From Methylotetracoccus oryzae (GTDB taxonomy: Bacteria > Pseudomonadota > Gammaproteobacteria > Methylococcales > Methylococcaceae): DNA of 64,000 nucleotides. Both the position numbers and the translations under genes were made by a program. Below are positions 9,150 through 18,205 of the stretch, one piece after another; within the stretch, counting starts at the first letter, position 1; every line of letters begins with the position of its first letter. The DNA lies in the NCBI RefSeq assembly GCF_006175985.1, contig NZ_SRSH01000015.1, positions 1 to 64,000 on the forward strand, written 5' to 3'. Under the pieces are notes generated by a model. The model saw only the letters and a list, made by a program, of their open reading frames with translations, was not told the origin of the DNA and did no database searches.

Positions 9150-10562
9150 ATGCAAAAATTCGATATGTGGATGCCAGCGCTGCTGGCCGTTGGTCTGGCG
9201 GTGCTGGCGGGTTGCCCGTCGACTCCTCCTCCCGCTGGAGCCAAGCTGCCCCCGGCTCGCGATGTCGGCGACCCGCTGGTTGCGAAAGGACGCGAACTGT
9301 TCTTCAAGGAAACCTTTGGGGGCAACGGTCGCACCTGCGGTACCTGTCATCGCGCAGAGCACAATCTGACGATAGACCCCGCGTTCATTGCCACCTTGCC
9401 GAAGGACGACCCACTGTTCGTCGCCGAGTTCGTGCCGGAACTCGCGAGGAACTTCGAGAACCCGAAGTTGATGCGGGAGTTGGGGCTGATCCTCGAGAAT
9501 CTCGACGGGTTCTCCGACCTCGACCGCAAGTTCACGCTGCGCGGCGTCCCGCATGTGTTTGCGCAGCGGGTGTCGATCGACAGCAATCCGCGGGACCGTT
9601 TCGAATGCTTCAGCGCAACGCGGTGTCCCCACACCGGATGGTCCGGCGACGGTGCACCCGGCACACGCGACCTGCGTGCGTTCGCGGTCGGCGCCGTGAC
9701 CCAGCACTTCACGAAGAGCCTGAACCGCCGCGCCGGCGTCGATTTCCGATTGCCGACCGAGGCCGAGCTGGACGCGCTCGAAGCTTACCAGCTGAGCGAA
9801 GGCCGGCAGGTCGAACTGCAACTCCCGCTGCCGCTGAAGAGCGCCGTCGCACTGCGGGGCCAGGCGCTTTTCGACTCCCCGACCAAGGGCAAGTGCTTCT
9901 TCTGCCACTTCAACGCCGGCGCCAACGCGGCCCCTGGCGGGCCGCTGGGCGAGGGCAATCTCAACTTCGACACCGGGGTCGAGAAGCTTCCGGACCACCC
10001 TGCCGCGCTGGCCGGCACACCGACGCCCCCGGATGATGGGCTGGGCAATCCGGGCAACGGCACCTTCAACACGCCCTCGCTGGTCGAGGCGGCCGACACC
10101 GGTCCGTTCTTCCATAACAACGCGGTTGCGACGATCGAGGCGGCCGTCGACTTCTACGATGGCGACACCTTCAATAATTCGCCGGCCGGCCAGGGCCTCG
10201 CCCGCGCGACCGGCGGCCCGATCCGTCTGGATGCGACCGAGGTCTCGGCCATCGCCGCGTTCCTGCGCGTCATCAACGCCCTGAGCAATATCGATGAACT
10301 GCAGGGCATGTTGGGGGCGGTCGAGCGCAATGAGCGAACCGACGGCGAGCATCCCCAGGATATCGTGCACCGGGCAGTGAACGATATCGACGATGCGATT
10401 CGCGTATTGAACGAGGCCGGGCTGCACCCGGATGCCGTGGTCGATCTCAGGGAAGCGCGCGAACTGACCATCGAGGCCGATCAGCATCCCGCACAGCGCA
10501 TGGATCTGGCACGTCGCGCGCTCAAGGCCGTCAATCGCGCCCGAGGCCATCTGAGCGGCTGA
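9150..10562 (+). CDS. Di-haem c-type cytochrome lipoprotein, CCP/MauG-like
   Basis: This 470-residue exported protein has a lipoprotein signal ending in VLAGC (lipidated Cys22). Two haem c sites are visible: CGTCH at 63-67 and CFFCH near 249-253. The C-terminal haem domain carries FNTPSLVEAADTGPFFHNN, which resembles the FRTPSLRN...YFHDG signature of di-haem peroxidases and MauG. It is likely a periplasmic, membrane-anchored redox enzyme or electron carrier; the substrate is unknown. The last 100 residues are helical and lack haem motifs. The start at 9150 has AAGGGGGG 7 bases upstream, better than the ATG at 9129. Confidence 0.85.
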   Translation: MQKFDMWMPALLAVGLAVLAGCPSTPPPAGAKLPPARDVGDPLVAKGRELFFKETFGGNGRTCGTCHRAEHNLTIDPAFIATLPKDDPLFVAEFVPELARNFENPKLMRELGLILENLDGFSDLDRKFTLRGVPHVFAQRVSIDSNPRDRFECFSATRCPHTGWSGDGAPGTRDLRAFAVGAVTQHFTKSLNRRAGVDFRLPTEAELDALEAYQLSEGRQVELQLPLPLKSAVALRGQALFDSPTKGKCFFCHFNAGANAAPGGPLGEGNLNFDTGVEKLPDHPAALAGTPTPPDDGLGNPGNGTFNTPSLVEAADTGPFFHNNAVATIEAAVDFYDGDTFNNSPAGQGLARATGGPIRLDATEVSAIAAFLRVINALSNIDELQGMLGAVERNERTDGEHPQDIVHRAVNDIDDAIRVLNEAGLHPDAVVDLREARELTIEADQHPAQRMDLARRALKAVNRARGHLSG

Positions 10563-10631
10563 GGGTACACGCCTGCCGTGTGGGCCCGACGCTTTCGGAA
10601 AGCTCCACGCCCTGTTACCGAGGAGTCTGTC

Positions 10632-11009
10632 ATGATCGCAAGAAATCTGCTTCTGTTCGTTGCGCTGAGCGCCCTGGGTGGCCTGGCGCAAGCCCAGCAG
10701 GCCACCGAGATGTACATCCCGATCGGCGCCTCCCCCGGGGTTTCCGGGAAGGCCTCCGTGGTCGGTACGATCGCCACAGTAGAAACCGAGGGTCGGCGGT
10801 TCAGCGTCAAGGTCGGGGACGCCGCGGTCATGGTGACGATTCCGGAGACCGCGCCCGTCTGGCTGGACCGCAGTCGCGGGAAGGGGCCGAACCGGGCGGG
10901 CTCGCCCCTCGACCTCAAGCCCGGCCTGTCGGTCGAGGTCAAGTCACGCGAGGCGCTGCCGGCCGAGTCGATCACAGCGGAGTGGGTAAAGGTCGCTGTG
11001 ACCGATTGA
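10632..11009 (+). CDS. Small secreted hypothetical protein
   Basis: This 125-residue protein has a clear signal peptide ending near AQAQQ, so it is periplasmic or secreted. The mature part is about 100 residues, probably all beta, with the segments VVGTIATVETEGRRFSVKVG and LKPGLSVEVKSRE. This is compatible with a small OB-like fold, but no family was recognised. A GAGGAG ribosome site precedes the start. It lies 69 bases downstream of the di-haem cytochrome and may be co-transcribed. Confidence 0.75.
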   Translation: MIARNLLLFVALSALGGLAQAQQATEMYIPIGASPGVSGKASVVGTIATVETEGRRFSVKVGDAAVMVTIPETAPVWLDRSRGKGPNRAGSPLDLKPGLSVEVKSREALPAESITAEWVKVAVTD

Positions 11010-11182
11010 CTGGCACTACCGGAATCCAACGCGGCCGCATACCCACTGCATCTGTCAGGGTTCCGCGTTGGCGGCGTGTCCGACTGACAGGACACATGAT
11101 CGCCTGATCTTGCCGGGTGGGCATGCGTCAACCACCCGGTCAGATGCCGACCCACCAACCCTTTTCGAGGAGGGCAATCGTC

Positions 11183-11461
11183 ATGACTGGAACGACAGCT
11201 ACCAAAGGACTCCGTCCTGCCCTCGCCCTTGCGGCGGGACTGCTTGTTGCGTCGACTCCGGGCTACTCGGAAAACCCTGCCGAGCGGAGTCTGGAACGGC
11301 AGGACTCAAGAGACACCCGACAGATCGGCCGCCAGCAGGCGCGGCAAGGTAAGCAAGACTGCAAGGCGGGAGACGAGAAGAGCCGCTCGGAATGCCGACA
11401 GGACAAGCGGGACACCAAGCAGGACGCACGGGGAACGGCCAAGGACATCAAGCGAAACTGA
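11183..11461 (+). CDS. Small secreted, highly charged protein
   Basis: This 92-residue protein has a signal peptide (cleavage near PGYSEN) and a mature region dominated by Arg, Lys, Asp and Gln, with two cysteines (KQDCKAGDEKSRSECRQ). It shows quasi-repeats of the kind DTRQ/DTKQ, which suggests an extended helical rod. No enzymatic fold is evident. A strong GAGGAGGG ribosome site lies upstream of 11183. Similar charged exported proteins occur in other gammaproteobacteria without known function. Start choice is firm. Confidence 0.7.
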   Translation: MTGTTATKGLRPALALAAGLLVASTPGYSENPAERSLERQDSRDTRQIGRQQARQGKQDCKAGDEKSRSECRQDKRDTKQDARGTAKDIKRN

Positions 11462-11610
11462 AGGACGACGCGCCCGGAGCGTGTTCCACCAATGGCGGAC
11501 CGTATCCCTCGATTGCGACCATCCCGGTCCGCTGTTCGCGGGATGCCGAAGGCTGGGACTCCTCGGGGGCGTTACCGCCAGGCTCATCGGTGCCGAACTG
11601 AGGATATCCC

Positions 11611-12792
11611 ATGGATGCAGACGCTCCACTCGGACTGGATCTCTCCCTGGTAAGGGGCGACCTTCCGTTTCGAATCCAGCGCCGGATGGGGTTGATCCCG
11701 GAAGCCGGCCTTGGCCTCATCCGGCGCGCAATCTTCTTTGCTCTGGTCAGTTGGCTGCCGCTGGCGCTCTGGGCCGTCCTCCAGGGACGGGCTCTGCCGG
11801 GCGATATAGCCGAACCCCTGCTGCAGCATTTCGGGATCCATATCCGGTTTCTGGTGGCGGTGCCGCTGTTCATCCTGGGGGAGGCTACCCTGCACAAGCA
11901 GATGGTCCGGCTCATACCCTATTTCGCCACGTCGGGGCTGGTCCGGCCCCAACAACTCGATCAGTTGCGGGAAATCATCCGTGGCATGATTCGGCTACGC
12001 GACAAGAGCACGCCCTGGCTCATCATTGCCGTGATCGTCGCCGCCCAAGCGCTGTTCGAGCAGCCATCCATGATTACCCATGAACTCGTGTGGGCGGATG
12101 CTGCCGCGACCGGTGCCTTCGATCCCGGTTTCGCCGGCTGGTGGTTTCACTTTATCAGCCGCCCCCTGTTTTCCGTGCTCCTGGCGGGATGGCTGTGGCG
12201 ACTCGTGCTGCTGATCATCCTCTTGAAGCGGGTAGCGGGCCTCGACCTGGCATTGGTGCCGACCCACCCGGACAAAGCCGGTGGGCTCGGCTTCCTGGAG
12301 AAACTGCCCATCGCGTTCAGTCTCTTCGCTTTTTCCGTCTCCGCCGTAGTGGCTTCCCGTCTCGCTCATGAAGTCGTTTATCACGCCGCCCACGTGGTGG
12401 ACCTGAAGGGCGTACTGGTGGCTTTGGTCGTGTTCCTGACCGGCCTGTGTCTCTCTCCCCTGTTTGTATTCGCGGGCCCCTTGTTCGCTGCCAAGCGTCA
12501 GGCCTTGCTGGACTACGGCACCTTGGTGGGGGATCACGGCCGGCTGGTGCGGCGGCGCTGGATCGAAGCCAAAGCGTTGGAGGACGACAAGGTCCTTAAT
12601 GCGCCGGAATTGGGCCCCGTGGCCGACACCCAGACTCTATACCAGGCAGTGGCCAACATGCGCGCCGCACCGATCGGGAAATCGGCCATCCTCGCCATCG
12701 TGGTTCCCGCTCTGCTGCCCGTCCTGGGCTTGTTGTCCATCGAAGTGCCCATCAAGGACGTCCTGAAGCAATTGCTGGGCATCCTGGCCTAG
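11611..12792 (+). CDS. Multi-spanning membrane protein, function unknown
   Basis: This 393-residue integral membrane protein has about seven hydrophobic segments. They lie near residues 40-60, 80-97, 135-152, 190-212, 235-255, 268-298 and 360-380. The N-terminal 35 residues and a charged loop around 300-350 are cytoplasmic or periplasmic. No transporter signature, catalytic motif or known family was recognised. It precedes a VWA-OmpA lipoprotein gene in the same orientation after 174 bases. Confidence 0.7.
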   Translation: MDADAPLGLDLSLVRGDLPFRIQRRMGLIPEAGLGLIRRAIFFALVSWLPLALWAVLQGRALPGDIAEPLLQHFGIHIRFLVAVPLFILGEATLHKQMVRLIPYFATSGLVRPQQLDQLREIIRGMIRLRDKSTPWLIIAVIVAAQALFEQPSMITHELVWADAAATGAFDPGFAGWWFHFISRPLFSVLLAGWLWRLVLLIILLKRVAGLDLALVPTHPDKAGGLGFLEKLPIAFSLFAFSVSAVVASRLAHEVVYHAAHVVDLKGVLVALVVFLTGLCLSPLFVFAGPLFAAKRQALLDYGTLVGDHGRLVRRRWIEAKALEDDKVLNAPELGPVADTQTLYQAVANMRAAPIGKSAILAIVVPALLPVLGLLSIEVPIKDVLKQLLGILA

Positions 12793-12966
12793 CTGGATCC
12801 AGGACTTGACGTGGGAAGGGTGAAGGGAGTCACTGATGGAGGTCAGTGCCGTTCGATTTTGGTGATGGAGTTTGGAAGCCTTTTCTGGGGGGATCAGCAA
12901 TCGAAATTCCCCAGCTTCGCCGGGCAATTTCGCTACTCGCTAAACCATGAGGTCAAGGAGAAAGCC

Positions 12967-14172
12967 ATGAGCAGTAATACCATGAGACGCAGGCTCAAGC
13001 TAATCGGAACAGTGATCTCTCCGATTCTAGCCATGCTTTCCGGCTGCGCCGGCCAACCGACGACCACCTTCGAGCCCTTCACGCCCGAGGATCTCAATGC
13101 CAAGCTCCAATCCGGCTACACACAGAAAGTCGACGACTTTCTCGTTATTGTGGACGCGTCTGATTCGATGGACTCTACCTACCTTGGGACAGGGTTTCCC
13201 GAGGCCTCTTCGGTGGACAAGTTCAGCGTCGCGAAGGAGTTTTTGAGGCGGATGAACCAGACCATCCCCGACCTGAAACTGAATGCCGGGCTTCGAACCT
13301 TCGGCTTCGGCCCATGTCTGTCGTGGAGTTTCACGAAATTGAACGCGCCCCTGGCGCCCTATTCTGCAGCCTCTTTCCAAAGCAATCTGGACAGCGTGGA
13401 ATGCTCGAGTGGAGGCTCGCCGATGGGGAAGGCACTGCAGGAGGCCAGTAGCGACTTGCAGGCCAGCCAAGGCAATGTCGCAGTCATATTGGTGAGCGAC
13501 GGCAAGCAAGCCGGGGGCGAACCTCGAGAGGCCGTTAAGCGGTTGAAGCAACAGCTGGGTGATCGGCTCTGTCTCCATACGGTCTGGGTGGACAACCCGC
13601 ACGGACCGGGGCAGGCATTGATGGGAATTTTGCCGGTCATCGCTGGTTGCGGGACCAGTTCGGCGGTCGGTGACGTGGTCTCCAGCGCAGGCGCGGGCGA
13701 TTTCGTCACCAAGGTGTTCCTGAAGCCTGGCGCAGTCGAAGACTGCTCGACCCGCGACTCTGACGCCGACGGCGTCAACGACTGCGACGATCAGTGCCGG
13801 GACAGCCCCAAGGGCGCAAAGGTCAATCGGGCAGGCTGCTGGGTCCTCACCAATGTCCTGTTCGACACGGACAAGGCCACCATCAAGCCTTCCAGTCATT
13901 CCGAGCTTGACGAAGTGGTCCAAGTCTTCGACGAGAACCCGGGGCTACGCGTGGAAGTCGATGGTCATACCGACAGCCGAGGCTCGGATGCACACAATCT
14001 GGACCTGTCGCAACGCCGCGCCGAGGCGGTTCGCGAGTATCTCGTCCACCACGGGGTGGCAGCGGACAGGCTAACAGCAAAAGGCTTCGGCGAGAGCAAA
14101 CCCGTTGCCGACAATGAGTCGGTCGAGGGAATGTCGCTGAATCGCCGCGTGGAACTAAACGTAATGAAGTAG
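12967..14172 (+). CDS. VWA-OmpA peptidoglycan-anchored lipoprotein
   Basis: This 401-residue outer-membrane lipoprotein has a lipobox LSGC (Cys27). It carries a von Willebrand factor A domain with an intact MIDAS start, Asp63-x-Ser65-x-Ser67. A short calcium-binding thrombospondin-3-type stretch (DSDADGVNDCDDQC, near residue 264) follows. A C-terminal OmpA domain (about 297-401) has the VLFDTDKA entry and the DGHTDSRG and RAEAVREYL peptidoglycan-binding segments. The predicted role is to tether a metal-dependent adhesion or scaffold domain to the cell wall. A good AAGGAGA ribosome site precedes 12967. Confidence 0.88.
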   Translation: MSSNTMRRRLKLIGTVISPILAMLSGCAGQPTTTFEPFTPEDLNAKLQSGYTQKVDDFLVIVDASDSMDSTYLGTGFPEASSVDKFSVAKEFLRRMNQTIPDLKLNAGLRTFGFGPCLSWSFTKLNAPLAPYSAASFQSNLDSVECSSGGSPMGKALQEASSDLQASQGNVAVILVSDGKQAGGEPREAVKRLKQQLGDRLCLHTVWVDNPHGPGQALMGILPVIAGCGTSSAVGDVVSSAGAGDFVTKVFLKPGAVEDCSTRDSDADGVNDCDDQCRDSPKGAKVNRAGCWVLTNVLFDTDKATIKPSSHSELDEVVQVFDENPGLRVEVDGHTDSRGSDAHNLDLSQRRAEAVREYLVHHGVAADRLTAKGFGESKPVADNESVEGMSLNRRVELNVMK

Positions 14173-14316
14173 GAGGGATCGAGTAATCGGAATGGGTGCC
14201 TTGCGGCAATTCGAAGCCGAATTGCGACTAGCTAGGGGGCTCAGGGCGGTTCGGAGGCTCCGTCAACGCAGGGATGCTGCGACTCCACCACTATTTGGGC
14301 GCGATTGATGGCGAAA

Positions 14317-14345
14317 GTGGCGGCCGGGTCAGATCGGGCCGCCAC
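14317..14345 (-). terminator. Hairpin downstream of PepSY-like gene
   Basis: A 9-bp perfect GC-rich stem (14317-14325 with 14337-14345) has an 11-base loop. It lies about 80 bases beyond the end of the minus-strand PepSY-like gene. On the minus strand it is followed only by TTTCG, so termination would be weak. Confidence 0.35.
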
Positions 14346-14422
14346 GACTCCGGAGCAAGCCAGTATCGCGTTTGTTCAGATCCTCGTTAGTTGGCCGCTA
14401 CTCGCAATGAATGATTGCGTTT

Positions 14423-14724
14423 CTAGTCCAGCTTGCCTTTGATGAGCTTACCGTCGGCAGATACGTTCACTTCGTGATCGATGTCGTATTCATCCGTGAA
14501 CTCGACCTCGTAAATGGTTTCGCCTCTCCGCTTGCCGATATGCACTTTCTTCTGTTCCCATTCGACCTTCGCGGCGTTCGGATAAGTCGCTTTGAACCAC
14601 TTCAGAGCCGCCGGGGGCACTTCCGCTTCGTTCAGGTCCTTGCCGGCCATGGCCGGGTTCGACAGACTCAGACCCAGCATCAACGCTACGCCAAGCAATC
14701 CTCGATAAAGCTTTTTTTTGGCAT
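14423..14724 (-). CDS. PepSY-like periplasmic protein with A8 frameshift site
   Basis: This small exported protein has a signal peptide ending near PAMAG and a PepSY-like domain (VPPAALKWFKATYPNAAK, YEVEFTDEYDIDHEVNVS). The best start, the ATG at 14724-14722, has AAGG 8 bases upstream but is one base out of frame with the body. Between them is a run of eight A (T8 at 14712-14719 on the plus strand). Reading nine A would give a normal MPKKKLYRG signal peptide. It is therefore a frameshifted gene, a sequencing error, or a case of transcriptional slippage. An in-frame extension without a start codon reaches 14866. Function is unknown; related proteins are proposed inhibitors or chaperones. Confidence 0.65.
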
Positions 14725-14862
14725 TGGTTTTTCCTTCTACATAGTCACGGTGGTGGGAAAAACACCGATGCGCCCCACCGCAAGGTCGCTCGATGCGTTG
14801 CACAAATCCTGAAAGCGGACTGCGCATGTTGGAACACGTCGTAAAAACTCGCGAATCGCGAA

Positions 14863-16464
14863 TCAAAGTTGGTTCATGACGGGCAGCATCCGGATGAAAC
14901 GCACCTTGGCTCGCTGCCAGGCCGTGCTGTTCGGGTCATGGTCGTATCGCTCTGTCTTCCCATTGGTCTCGGTAGTCCAGTACAAATCTCCGTCGGCGTC
15001 CAAGCGGACCCGATAACTGTATTGAGGCCGCACTCCTTCATCCATGTAAGCTACAAGCTTGGCGGCCAGCTCGGGGCTTTCGATGTAAAGTCCCGCCTCG
15101 GTATTGATATCGCCGGAACGAGGATCGAGATTAAGGCTGCCGATAAATACGTCCTTGCGGTCGAATACCATGACTTTGTTATGCAATGTCGACTGGGCTG
15201 AGCCCGACAGGTAAAAGGTCCGTTTTTTGATTGCCGGGTCGGCACGCAGCTCATAGAGTTCCACCCCGGCCGCGACCAGTTCGTCGCGGTGCTCTGCATG
15301 ACCGGCGTGGGCGGCCAGAACGTCGTTGGAGGCCAGGGAGTTGGTCAGCACCCGGATCAGGACACCCCGCTCGTGCAAACGCTTCGCGGCCGCAAGTCCC
15401 CGATCACGGACCACGAAGTAAGGCACTTCTATCAGCAACTCGTTGCGCAGGCGTTCGATGCGCCGGAAGAAGCGTTCCGTCATCGTCGTCGTGCGCCCGT
15501 ATTTCTTGATCTCATTCGGGTCGTCGAAAATCATGTGGCCCGGCGCCCAGATCAAGGTGTCGAAAATCGCCGTTAGCTCCGACCTGAGGTTTGCCACGTC
15601 CTGAGCCAGCGGGTACGGGTAGGGATCTTTGGCGATCCGCTCGTGCCCCATTTGCACCACCCGCCGCAGGTCGGCCTCGGTCGCGGGCCGATCCACCATC
15701 GCCCGGATCGGCACCGCCCAATCACTATTCCAGAAGTGATCGAACGCGCCGGAGGCTTCCCGGACCACCGGTCCGCCCGTGACGACGTCCAGATCGCGGA
15801 AATTGACCTGCTGATGGACTTCGAAATAGTGGTTGCCGATGTTGCGACCGCCGACGACCGCGACCACGTTGTCCATGACGAAGAGCTTGTTGTGCATGCG
15901 GTGGTTGACGCGATCGAAGTCGGCGATGAAGTCCAGCCACTGCGCGGAACGCTGGGCGAAGGGATTAAAAAGACGAATTTCGATGTTTGGATGGGCATCC
16001 AGGGCCGCGACGACCACATCGCGCCCCTTGAGGTTCAGATCATCGACCAGGATGCGGACGCGAACACTGCGGTCGGCGGCCCGAACAACTCGTTCGGCCA
16101 GGATCCGGCCGGTGGTGTCCGCATCCCAGATGAAGTACTGCAAATCCAGGGTCTTCTCCGCCAGTTCGGTCATCGCAATCCGCGTGGTAAAGGCCCGGCG
16201 CCCATCGGGGAAGATCGCGAACCCCGACTGGCCCGGGTGACTGCCGGCTGCCTTTTCGAAATAGGCCCCAATCGCAGTGCTGGCATAACTCGGGAAGGCC
16301 TTAGAAGGCGTCCGGGGGTACTCCTTCGGCATGCCGGCGCAGCCGACCAACAGCACCAGCGCGAAGGCCAGCGCCAGCGCGGGCGCGCGCATAGGTACCG
16401 ACTTGACCGGATGGGGCACCGACCACTCAAATTCGCGCCCAACATGGCCAGGGCTCGCGAACAT
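14863..16464 (-). CDS. Phospholipase D family lipoprotein (cardiolipin synthase-like)
   Basis: This protein of about 530 residues has two HKD motifs: HNKLFVMDNVVAVVGGRN near residue 190 and HNKVMVFDRKDVFIGSLN near 425. This two-HKD layout matches ClsC-type cardiolipin synthases and related phosphatidyltransferases. A lipoprotein-type signal (LVGCAG) places it at the membrane facing the periplasm. The start is uncertain. The ATG at 16464 has the best ribosome site (GGAGGG) but gives a long n-region; the ATG at 16392 gives a normal-length lipoprotein signal. No partner gene such as ymdB is adjacent. Confidence 0.88.
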   Translation of the reverse strand: MFASPGHVGREFEWSVPHPVKSVPMRAPALALAFALVLLVGCAGMPKEYPRTPSKAFPSYASTAIGAYFEKAAGSHPGQSGFAIFPDGRRAFTTRIAMTELAEKTLDLQYFIWDADTTGRILAERVVRAADRSVRVRILVDDLNLKGRDVVVAALDAHPNIEIRLFNPFAQRSAQWLDFIADFDRVNHRMHNKLFVMDNVVAVVGGRNIGNHYFEVHQQVNFRDLDVVTGGPVVREASGAFDHFWNSDWAVPIRAMVDRPATEADLRRVVQMGHERIAKDPYPYPLAQDVANLRSELTAIFDTLIWAPGHMIFDDPNEIKKYGRTTTMTERFFRRIERLRNELLIEVPYFVVRDRGLAAAKRLHERGVLIRVLTNSLASNDVLAAHAGHAEHRDELVAAGVELYELRADPAIKKRTFYLSGSAQSTLHNKVMVFDRKDVFIGSLNLDPRSGDINTEAGLYIESPELAAKLVAYMDEGVRPQYSYRVRLDADGDLYWTTETNGKTERYDHDPNSTAWQRAKVRFIRMLPVMNQL

Positions 16465-16759
16465 TCTTGTCCCTCCACCTGGGATCACCTACGCCTCGCT
16501 CTGTTGAACGAGCCCGCGTTCCAGGGCACTCCATTGAAATCCAACGTCGCTTCGCGCGCGCAGTGGCTCGCCTTCCGGTATGCTCCCCACCTATCCTAGG
16601 TTTACCTTTGCGCCACACTGTAAGGCGGAGTAGGAGCGCAACGCTATCCGTACCACCACCCACCAGCGGCACGGTAGCCAGACGCCGATGATGTGGAATC
16701 GGCTCGTGTCGTCCGATCAAACCGTATACTTGCCCGGCACTGAAACAACGGAGTCATGC

Positions 16760-17284
16760 ATGGGCGTCTTTGTGGGCAATTTCCTGGGTCTGATCACCGT
16801 GCTGATCGCGGTCGGGGTCGGCTACCCGTCACTGGTGATAGCGACGCAGGTTTTTCTGGGGATTACCTACAGCCTGTGGCTGATTTTCCTCGGCATTGAC
16901 CTGGCCACCCGCCCCAAAACCGATCTGCCCTTCTGCCGGTCGCTGGAACAGGAGGAACAAAGGACTTACCGTCGTTACCACGTGGCCATCGACTTTCCGG
17001 TCGCGGGTCATGTCTATTCTGGGTGGCTCAATTTCTTGCGGGTAGCCGGCCTGGTCTTCGCCGGCCTGTGTGCCTGGAAAGGCTTGTATGTCCTAGCCGG
17101 CGCGGCCTTTCTGCTGTTTCTGTTGACGGCCGGTCTGATACACCGGAACAACCCCTGGTACTACCTGGGGCGGCAAGCGGTGCAAGGTCATGCCAGGGCC
17201 GGCGTGGAAATGGCACTGATCGAACGGGTATTCACCCTGCGGCATGCGGGTCGGCAATCGGTCCAGAATCGAGAACAGCCCTGA
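16760..17284 (+). CDS. Membrane protein, function unknown
   Basis: This 174-residue protein has about four hydrophobic segments, near residues 5-25, 27-45, 95-110 and 115-130. The loop between the second and third is charged (RSLEQEEQRTYRRYHVAID). The C-terminus is soluble. No family was recognised. The start at 16760 has an ACGGAG ribosome site; the open frame extends upstream to 16688 without support. It is a single-gene unit. Confidence 0.65.
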   Translation: MGVFVGNFLGLITVLIAVGVGYPSLVIATQVFLGITYSLWLIFLGIDLATRPKTDLPFCRSLEQEEQRTYRRYHVAIDFPVAGHVYSGWLNFLRVAGLVFAGLCAWKGLYVLAGAAFLLFLLTAGLIHRNNPWYYLGRQAVQGHARAGVEMALIERVFTLRHAGRQSVQNREQP

Positions 17285-17572
17285 CGCGGAAGTGCCGGGA
17301 TGGCGGGACGTTCAGCCGCTCCGAGCTGTGGGGGACGCTCGCCGAGTAGCCGTCCCCCTTGCTCACTTGCCGGCGGTTGCTGACGTCGGCGCTGCGGCAG
17401 TTCCCATTGTTGGCAATCGCGTTCTGGCGCGGGTCCCGCCACGGCAAGGAGGGCAGCGAAGCCGCATTACCAATTGACGCGCCCGCTGCTTTCGAAGGTC
17501 AGTCGCGTCGGTATGGCACAATCCGTAGGGTCACCATGCCGACGGCTCCTCTGGCTCGGAGAAATTCCCACG

Positions 17573-18205
17573 ATGAAGTTCTACATGGCACCCGGGTCGT
17601 GCTCGACCGGAATCCACATTCTGTTGGAAGAGCTGGACCTCGTTTTTGAAGTCCATATCGTCAATTTGCCGGCGAATGAACATAAGGGCAGGGACTATCT
17701 GGCCATCAACCCCAAGTCCACCATCCCGACGCTGGTGCGGGGCGACGGTTCAGCACTCACCGAATTTCCAGCGATCGCCTGGTGGCTGGCCAGACACTAT
17801 CCGAGGGCCCGGCTCCTGCCCGAATCCGTGGAAGCCGAGGCGAGGGTGCTCGAACTGCTCAGCTACATCGTCGGGACGGTGCACATGCAGGGCTTTGCCC
17901 GTATCTTCGCGACTTCGAACTTCACCAACAATCCCGCTGAACATGATGCGGTCCGGGCCAAAGGAGAAGAGATCGTCAGCCAGGGATTTCTGATCATCAA
18001 CGATGCCCTGACTGACGGGGCATACGCGGTGGGTGAGTTCTCCATCGCCGACGCAGCCCTGTTTTACATCGAGTTTTGGGCCGACAAGCTCAATATGGAA
18101 CTGCCTCCCCGGTGCCGGCTGCATTATCAGCGCATGTTGAGCCGACCCGTGGTGCGGCGGGTGTTGCTGGAGGAAGGCTATCGACTGCCGGATCCGGCGC
18201 GCTGA
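17573..18205 (+). CDS. Glutathione S-transferase family protein
   Basis: This 210-residue GST has an N-terminal thioredoxin-like domain (MKFYMAPGSCSTGIHI, cis-Pro region STIPTLV, glutathione-contacting ALTEFPAI) and an all-helical C-terminal domain. The N-terminal PGSCS segment is typical of bacterial beta-class GSTs, where a cysteine rather than a tyrosine contacts glutathione. It probably conjugates or reduces electrophiles using the glutathione maintained by the reductase encoded earlier in the window. A CGGAGA ribosome site precedes the start. It is monocistronic. Confidence 0.88.
   Translation: MKFYMAPGSCSTGIHILLEELDLVFEVHIVNLPANEHKGRDYLAINPKSTIPTLVRGDGSALTEFPAIAWWLARHYPRARLLPESVEAEARVLELLSYIVGTVHMQGFARIFATSNFTNNPAEHDAVRAKGEEIVSQGFLIINDALTDGAYAVGEFSIADAALFYIEFWADKLNMELPPRCRLHYQRMLSRPVVRRVLLEEGYRLPDPAR

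Noticed and set aside
9015-10691. 558-codon minus-strand frame across the di-haem cytochrome gene
   Set aside because: Antisense to a gene with a lipobox and two CxxCH motifs; no recognisable domain on this strand.
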